DNA from: an uncultured Lactobacillus sp. | GTDB lineage: Bacteria > Bacillota > Bacilli > Lactobacillales > Lactobacillaceae | Assembly (NCBI GenBank): GCA_946482425.1 | Contig: CAMLRO010000013.1 | Span: 1-27,416, forward strand | DNA length: 27,416 nucleotides | Reading direction: 5' to 3' | In this document: positions 23,540-27,416 of the stretch, piece by piece | Numbering within the stretch: the stretch's first letter is position 1 | Layout of the letters: the number at the start of each line of letters is the position of its first letter | Position numbers and translations under genes: made by a program | The notes under the pieces: model-generated | Databases searched by the model: none | What the model saw: the letters and a program-made list of their open reading frames with translations, nothing else | What the model was told of the DNA's origin: nothing

Positions 23540-23568
23540 TTGCGAAAATTATTTTCCTGTAGTATTAT
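23540..23568 (+). promoter_or_regulatory. Promoter of the phosphatase-PTS operon
   Basis: TTGCGA (23540-23545), a 17-nt spacer and TATTAT (23563-23568). The spacer contains palindrome copy 2, so a bound regulator would block polymerase. Confidence 0.65.
23544..23556. promoter_or_regulatory. Putative RpiR operator, copy 2
   Basis: GAAAATTATTTTC is a perfect odd-length palindrome. It lies between the -35 and -10 boxes of the promoter at 23540-23568. Confidence 0.55.
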
Positions 23569-23595
23569 CAGTAATGAAAGGGGTATCAAGAGCTA

Positions 23596-24687
23596 ATGAA
23601 AAAGCAACCATACATTCTACCAAATATTTATATGAAGCGTGATGGCAAGCAGCTGACTATTAAATTACAAAATGAAAACAGTGGTCCTTATCAACTCTTA
23701 ATGGGTGATGTGCCAGAAGTTAAACATATTCAAAATGTTGTAGCAGAAAGTTCTACCGGTGATTTTACAATCAAAATCGAGCGTAAAGACCTGCCAAAAT
23801 ACTACATCATCAAGAGCACAGAGCCTGGCTTTGCAACCAATATCTTTGCTGAACGTGTTATTCCCCTTGAGAATGCAATTAATATTCGGGATATGGGCGG
23901 ATATGCGGCTAAAGATGGACGCTTTTTAAAATGGGGCGTCTTGTTTCGGGGAGACCAGTTATCAAAGCTTAATGACAGCGATCAGCAAATATTAACAAAT
24001 TATAACTTGCAAACAATTGTTGATTATCGTTCACCACATGAAAGACAGTATCATCCCAATAAATATTTACCTACAGTTTTACAAATTCTCAATTGTGACC
24101 CACAGTCAAGCTTTTCTGAGGCTGCCGCAAATGTAGTTGATTTAAAAGGTGAAAATGAAAAATTGGTACAGTCTTTGGAAAATGGTGAAGTCCCAGAAAG
24201 GTATATCAACGATCGTGGCGACAATGTCATTGAAAGTTATGAGGACCTAGTAACCTCTCCGATTGCGCAAAAGTCTTATGGCAGAATGCTAAAAGCTGTG
24301 GTGCGCAGAGAAGCTTTGCCATTACTTCACCATTGCCGTGGTGGCAAAGATAGAACCGGTTTTGGCTCAATGCTGATATTGCTGCTGTTGAACATCAAAG
24401 AAGAAGATATTGTGCGCGATTACATGCTGACTAAGATTATTCGCAAAGAAAGAAACCAGTTAAAGTATGACTTGTATCATAAACTGGTTCAGAAAAAATC
24501 ATATCTTGATTATTTAATGGCTATGATTGATACGCGCGAAAGTTACATTAAAGCTGCAATCAATAAAATATACGAGCTTTTTGGTACTCCTGAAAATTAC
24601 TTTCAGCAACATTTTAACTTAACTATGGCAGAAATTAACAAAGCCAGAGATTTTTATTTAGAAAAGGGGAACGAAAATGGCAGATAA
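23596..24687 (+). CDS. Tyrosine-phosphatase-family protein at the head of a PTS operon
   Basis: A 363-residue protein with the cysteine phosphatase loop HCRGGKDRTG; Cys247 and Arg253 form the CX5R motif. The domain from about residue 90 starts NIRDMGGYAAKDGRFLKWGVLFRGDQLSKL, typical of the Y_phosphatase3 family (Listeria LipA-like). An N-terminal segment of about 90 residues precedes it, possibly a beta-rich module. No signal peptide or membrane helix, so it is cytoplasmic. It is first in the operon and overlaps the PTS IIA gene by 11 nt, so the two are translated together. The tight linkage suggests it acts on the incoming phosphorylated sugar or on a PTS component, but this is inference. 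AAAGGGG lies 12 nt before the ATG. Confidence 0.85.
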   Translation: MKKQPYILPNIYMKRDGKQLTIKLQNENSGPYQLLMGDVPEVKHIQNVVAESSTGDFTIKIERKDLPKYYIIKSTEPGFATNIFAERVIPLENAINIRDMGGYAAKDGRFLKWGVLFRGDQLSKLNDSDQQILTNYNLQTIVDYRSPHERQYHPNKYLPTVLQILNCDPQSSFSEAAANVVDLKGENEKLVQSLENGEVPERYINDRGDNVIESYEDLVTSPIAQKSYGRMLKAVVRREALPLLHHCRGGKDRTGFGSMLILLLLNIKEEDIVRDYMLTKIIRKERNQLKYDLYHKLVQKKSYLDYLMAMIDTRESYIKAAINKIYELFGTPENYFQQHFNLTMAEINKARDFYLEKGNENGR

Positions 24688-25126
24688 AAATTCCGCAGTT
24701 GCAGTGATTTTAGCTAGTCATGGCTACATGGCAAAAGAAGCACTGCGTAGCGCAGAAATGATTGTAGGTAAGCAAGATAATTGTGCTTATTTGGCTGTGA
24801 CTGAAGACCTGAACTTGGATCAGGCAAAAGAAAAAATGAATCAAATGTATGATGAACTTGACACCAGTAATGGCACCATCATCATATGCGACATTTTAGG
24901 TGGCACCCCGTCAAATGTCAGTGGCACCTTTTGCTTAGAAAAGGACAATGTTTTGGTATTAAGCGGGTTAAATTTGCCAATGCTGCTAGATTTATTCACC
25001 AATCGCAATCGCAGTTTGGCTGAACTAGCAGAATCACTAGAGAAGTCCTATAACATGGGCTTTCAGAATATTTCAGAAAGATTTAAAGAAGAGGAGCAAG
25101 ACGAAGATGGCAGTGGAATTTTGTAG
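24677..25126 (+). CDS. Mannose-family PTS, IIA component
   Basis: Phosphocarrier that takes phosphate from HPr and passes it to IIB. The 149-residue protein has AVAVILASHGYMAKEAL with phosphorylated His15, and CDILGGTPSNVSG, a standard EIIA-Man stretch. It is a free-standing protein, not fused to IIB. GGGGAACG lies before the ATG, inside the end of the phosphatase gene. Its 3' end overlaps the IIB start by 20 nt. Confidence 0.92.
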   Translation: MADKNSAVAVILASHGYMAKEALRSAEMIVGKQDNCAYLAVTEDLNLDQAKEKMNQMYDELDTSNGTIIICDILGGTPSNVSGTFCLEKDNVLVLSGLNLPMLLDLFTNRNRSLAELAESLEKSYNMGFQNISERFKEEEQDEDGSGIL

Positions 25127-25583
25127 AATTGATGATCGTTTAATTCACGGACAAGTGGTAACGACTTGGCTTAATGTTAAGCAGATTGAGCAAGTGATAA
25201 TTGTTGATGATAAGGTTGCCAAGGATAAAATTCAATCGAATGTTTTAAAAATGAGCGTTCCGCGCAATGTTAAATTACATATTTTTTCAACTGAAAAATT
25301 TTTAAAAATTGTCCCTCACAACCCAGTTACAAGAAGAACCATGCTTTTATTTGCCTCTCCATTTACGGTGGAAAAGATTGTTGACAGTGGTTATCAGATA
25401 CCAAAATTAAATATTGGTGGCATTCGTGGCAATGATGAACGTAAACAATATACCAAAGCTGTTTTCTTAACTGATGAGGAAAAGAAATCACTGGAGAAAT
25501 TGCTGGATTTAGGAGTAGATATAGAGATTCAAATGGTTCCAACAGATGGAGCCGTCAAATTAAGTGAGGTTTTACAGAAATGA
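25107..25583 (+). CDS. Mannose-family PTS, IIB component
   Basis: Takes phosphate from IIA and transfers it to the sugar during transport. The 158-residue protein opens with FCRIDDRLIHGQVVTTWL, in which His14 is the phosphorylated residue. The remainder matches EIIB of the Man/sorbose class. GAGGAG precedes the ATG within the IIA coding region. Its TGA overlaps the IIC ATG (ATGA), so translation is coupled. Confidence 0.93.
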   Translation: MAVEFCRIDDRLIHGQVVTTWLNVKQIEQVIIVDDKVAKDKIQSNVLKMSVPRNVKLHIFSTEKFLKIVPHNPVTRRTMLLFASPFTVEKIVDSGYQIPKLNIGGIRGNDERKQYTKAVFLTDEEKKSLEKLLDLGVDIEIQMVPTDGAVKLSEVLQK

Positions 25584-26401
25584 AAGTCTTTATCTTAACG
25601 GCTTTGGCCTTTCTCTTAGGAATTGATAATGTCAGTACAAAGATGTTCAGGCGTCCTTTGTTAATAGCACCAATCGTGGGCATTATTTTAGGTAATTTAC
25701 AAGCCGGACTTATTATTGGCGCAACGCTTGAAGTTATGTGGATGGGTATTGGTGACGTTGGTGCCTATATGGCTCCAGATATCATTACCGGTACGATGAT
25801 CAGCACTTCACTTGCAATAATGGGTAATGCCAGCGGCAATATTTCGACAATGGTGGCAACCGCCATTACACTGGCTGTCCCAACTTCAATTTTGGCGCAA
25901 CAACTACTTGTTTTAATCGAAACAATTAACTGTTCTCTTAACGGCTGGGCCAAACGGCTAGCTGATAATGCTGATGTTAAAGGTACATTTTGGCTAACAT
26001 GGCCACCTGCATTTTTATACGGTTTTGCTTGTGCATTCCCTACTTTTTTGGCCCTGCAATTTGGTGCAGGAGCAATTCAACAAGCAATAAATGACCTGCC
26101 AAAATTTATTATTAATGGCTTAAGCACGGCAGGTTCCATCATTCCTTCTGTAGGTATTGCATTATTAATGATGACAATGCTTAAAAAAGGCGAATTGTGG
26201 ATGTTTATTATTTTAGGTTTCGTCTTATCTTCCTATTTAAAATTAGATATCTTACCAATTACGTTGATCGCTTTGGTGTTTGCTTTCTTATACGAAAGAG
26301 CAACTCGTGAGCCTAGTGCTAAAGCTCAAGTTTCACCAAGCACGCAATTAAATAATTCAAGCAGCGATGAAGAAGACGATGAGGAGGACTATGACCTATG
26401 A
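25580..26401 (+). CDS. Mannose-family PTS, IIC component
   Basis: Membrane channel subunit (sorbose/mannose class), 273 residues, about seven hydrophobic segments. It contains RPLLIAPIVGIILGNLQAG and GATLEVMWMGIGDVGAYMAP, both typical of EIIC-Man. The C-terminus ends in a very acidic tail, SSSDEEDDEEDYDL, not needed for the fold. It overlaps IIB and IID by 4 nt each (ATGA), and forms the complex with IID. Confidence 0.92.
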   Translation: MKVFILTALAFLLGIDNVSTKMFRRPLLIAPIVGIILGNLQAGLIIGATLEVMWMGIGDVGAYMAPDIITGTMISTSLAIMGNASGNISTMVATAITLAVPTSILAQQLLVLIETINCSLNGWAKRLADNADVKGTFWLTWPPAFLYGFACAFPTFLALQFGAGAIQQAINDLPKFIINGLSTAGSIIPSVGIALLMMTMLKKGELWMFIILGFVLSSYLKLDILPITLIALVFAFLYERATREPSAKAQVSPSTQLNNSSSDEEDDEEDYDL

Positions 26402-27246
26402 GTGAAGAAAAGTTAACTGCGCCTGAACACAAATTGAACAATAGAGATATTTGGCGCATGTTTATGCGACTCAATACTATGCGCATTACCTTAAATTATG
26501 AAACGCTGCAAGGTGTAGGATTTATGCGGGCAATCGCACCGGCTCTGGCAAAAATCTATCCTGATAAAAAAGACTTATCAGAAGCTATGAAGCGGCATTT
26601 GGTTTTCTATAATTCTCACGTTAATTTTGATGCTGTAATTTTAGGATTATCAGCCGCAATGGAGGAAACAACATCTCCTGATGAAAAAGATGGGATCAAT
26701 CCATTAAAAACCGGGTTAATGGGACCTTTGGCCGGTTTAGGCGACAGTCTGATTAAATTTACATGGTTGCCAATCGTTGGTAGTATTGGTGCCTCAATTG
26801 CTTTTGGTGGCAGCATCTTTGGCCCAATTTTGATGTTTATTCTCTATAACATAATTAATATGGGAGCAAGATACTATGCTGTTTCATTTGGTTATAAAAA
26901 GGGAATTGCTTTTTTAAATAATAACGAACAAAGCGATGTCATCCAGCGTATTTCCACAATGGCTAATGTAGTTGGATTAATGGTTGTTGGTGCTCTGATT
27001 TCAACAGTTATTAAAGTCAAAACACCCTTAAAAATTGTTGTTCACTCTAATGTATCTAACAAAGTTGGTGGCAATGTCATTAGCTTGCAATCGATGTTTG
27101 ATAAAATTATGCCGGGTCTGTTAAGCCTACTGGTAACTGTTTTGGTTTACTACATCTTAAAGAAGACTAATGGTAAACATGCAGCAATGTTAATTATTGC
27201 AATGATGGTGGTAGTAGTTGGCTTAACCTATTTCAAGATTTTATAA
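26398..27246 (+). CDS. Mannose-family PTS, IID component
   Basis: Second membrane subunit of the transporter, 282 residues. EIID features: MRITLNYETLQGVGFMRAIAP near residues 23-45, FYNSHVNFDAVILGLSAAMEE, and GLMGPLAGLGDSLIKFTWLPI, with hydrophobic segments mainly in the C-terminal half. It is last in the operon. No sugar-catabolic enzyme follows inside the window; the sugar transported cannot be told from sequence. Confidence 0.92.
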   Translation: MSEEKLTAPEHKLNNRDIWRMFMRLNTMRITLNYETLQGVGFMRAIAPALAKIYPDKKDLSEAMKRHLVFYNSHVNFDAVILGLSAAMEETTSPDEKDGINPLKTGLMGPLAGLGDSLIKFTWLPIVGSIGASIAFGGSIFGPILMFILYNIINMGARYYAVSFGYKKGIAFLNNNEQSDVIQRISTMANVVGLMVVGALISTVIKVKTPLKIVVHSNVSNKVGGNVISLQSMFDKIMPGLLSLLVTVLVYYILKKTNGKHAAMLIIAMMVVVVGLTYFKIL

Positions 27247-27285
27247 TACAAGTCGATTCTTTAGTTTAAAGCTTTAATATAATTA

Positions 27286-27333
27286 AAAAGACTGCTAAAT
27301 TGCGTTAATAAAACGCTAATTTAGCAGCCTTTT
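27286..27333 (+). terminator. Terminator of the phosphatase-PTS operon
   Basis: CTGCTAAAT (27292-27300) pairs with ATTTAGCAG (27319-27327), an inner stem GCGTT/AACGC extends it, and AAAAG/CTTTT closes the base. The remaining 83 bases to the window edge show no clear gene; a minus-strand frame of 16 codons ending at 27365 is open to the edge but cannot be judged. Confidence 0.8.
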
Positions 27334-27416
27334 AAGGTATAACCAACTTGCTATTTCTTCCTTATTAAAATATTTTTCTAGGGCTTTTTATTGAGTTCAG
27401 AAACATTATTTTTAAC

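Noticed and set aside
23383..23589. 68-codon minus-strand ORF in the RpiR/PTS intergenic region
   Set aside because: It overlaps the RpiR-family start and covers the promoters and palindromes; no RBS and low-complexity product.
27334..27416. 3' end of a minus-strand gene entering from the right edge
   Set aside because: A 16-codon frame is open to the edge on the minus strand but is too short and AT-rich to support a gene call.

Overview
The window is AT-rich and densely packed. It has strong Shine-Dalgarno sequences, UUG/GUG starts, lipobox lipoproteins and many U-tailed hairpin terminators. Together with the gene content (DHNA-dependent menaquinone genes without the upstream men pathway, HelD, a mannose-family PTS), this points to a low-GC Gram-positive of the Lactobacillaceae, most likely Lactobacillus or a close relative. 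The species call is inference. No rRNA, tRNA, IS element or CRISPR array was seen.

Layout. (1) 1-2116 is a decaying left edge: the tail of an unknown gene, a small gene broken by a 4-bp tandem duplication, and a BceB/FtsX-type permease that has lost its N-terminus. (2) 2172-9416 is a flavin-based extracellular electron transfer (EET) locus. It has two divergent arms: dmkA, fmnB (ApbE) and a pplA-like lipoprotein on the minus strand, and ndh2-eetA-eetB-dmkB on the plus strand. NADH would be oxidised by the membrane-anchored Ndh2, electrons would pass to a demethylmenaquinone made by DmkA/DmkB, then through EetA/EetB to FMN carried covalently on the lipoprotein; FmnB attaches that FMN. (3) 9507-9992 holds two small membrane proteins on the minus strand. 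(4) 9986-14852 is a complete branched-chain amino-acid ABC transporter operon (livJHMGF). It is preceded by a consensus promoter, a 29-codon Leu/Ile-containing leader ORF and a terminator whose 5' arm can instead pair with an upstream segment, which looks like transcription attenuation. (5) 14978-17180 has a methyltransferase, a histidine phosphatase and a secreted metzincin-type protease on the minus strand. (6) 17386-20725 has helD, an ElaA-like acetyltransferase and a convergent SGNH hydrolase. (7) 20816-22568 has coaA and efp; efp is preceded by a tiny ORF with a Pro-Pro motif starting at the predicted transcription start. (8) 22629-27246 has a divergent RpiR-family regulator facing an operon of a tyrosine-phosphatase-family protein plus a four-gene mannose-family PTS, with two near-identical palindromes in the shared promoter region.

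The most notable systems are the self-contained EET locus, the leader/attenuator of the liv operon, the phosphatase-PTS operon with its paired operators, and the Pro-Pro mini-ORF before efp. All functional statements come from motif reading, and no database search was run.
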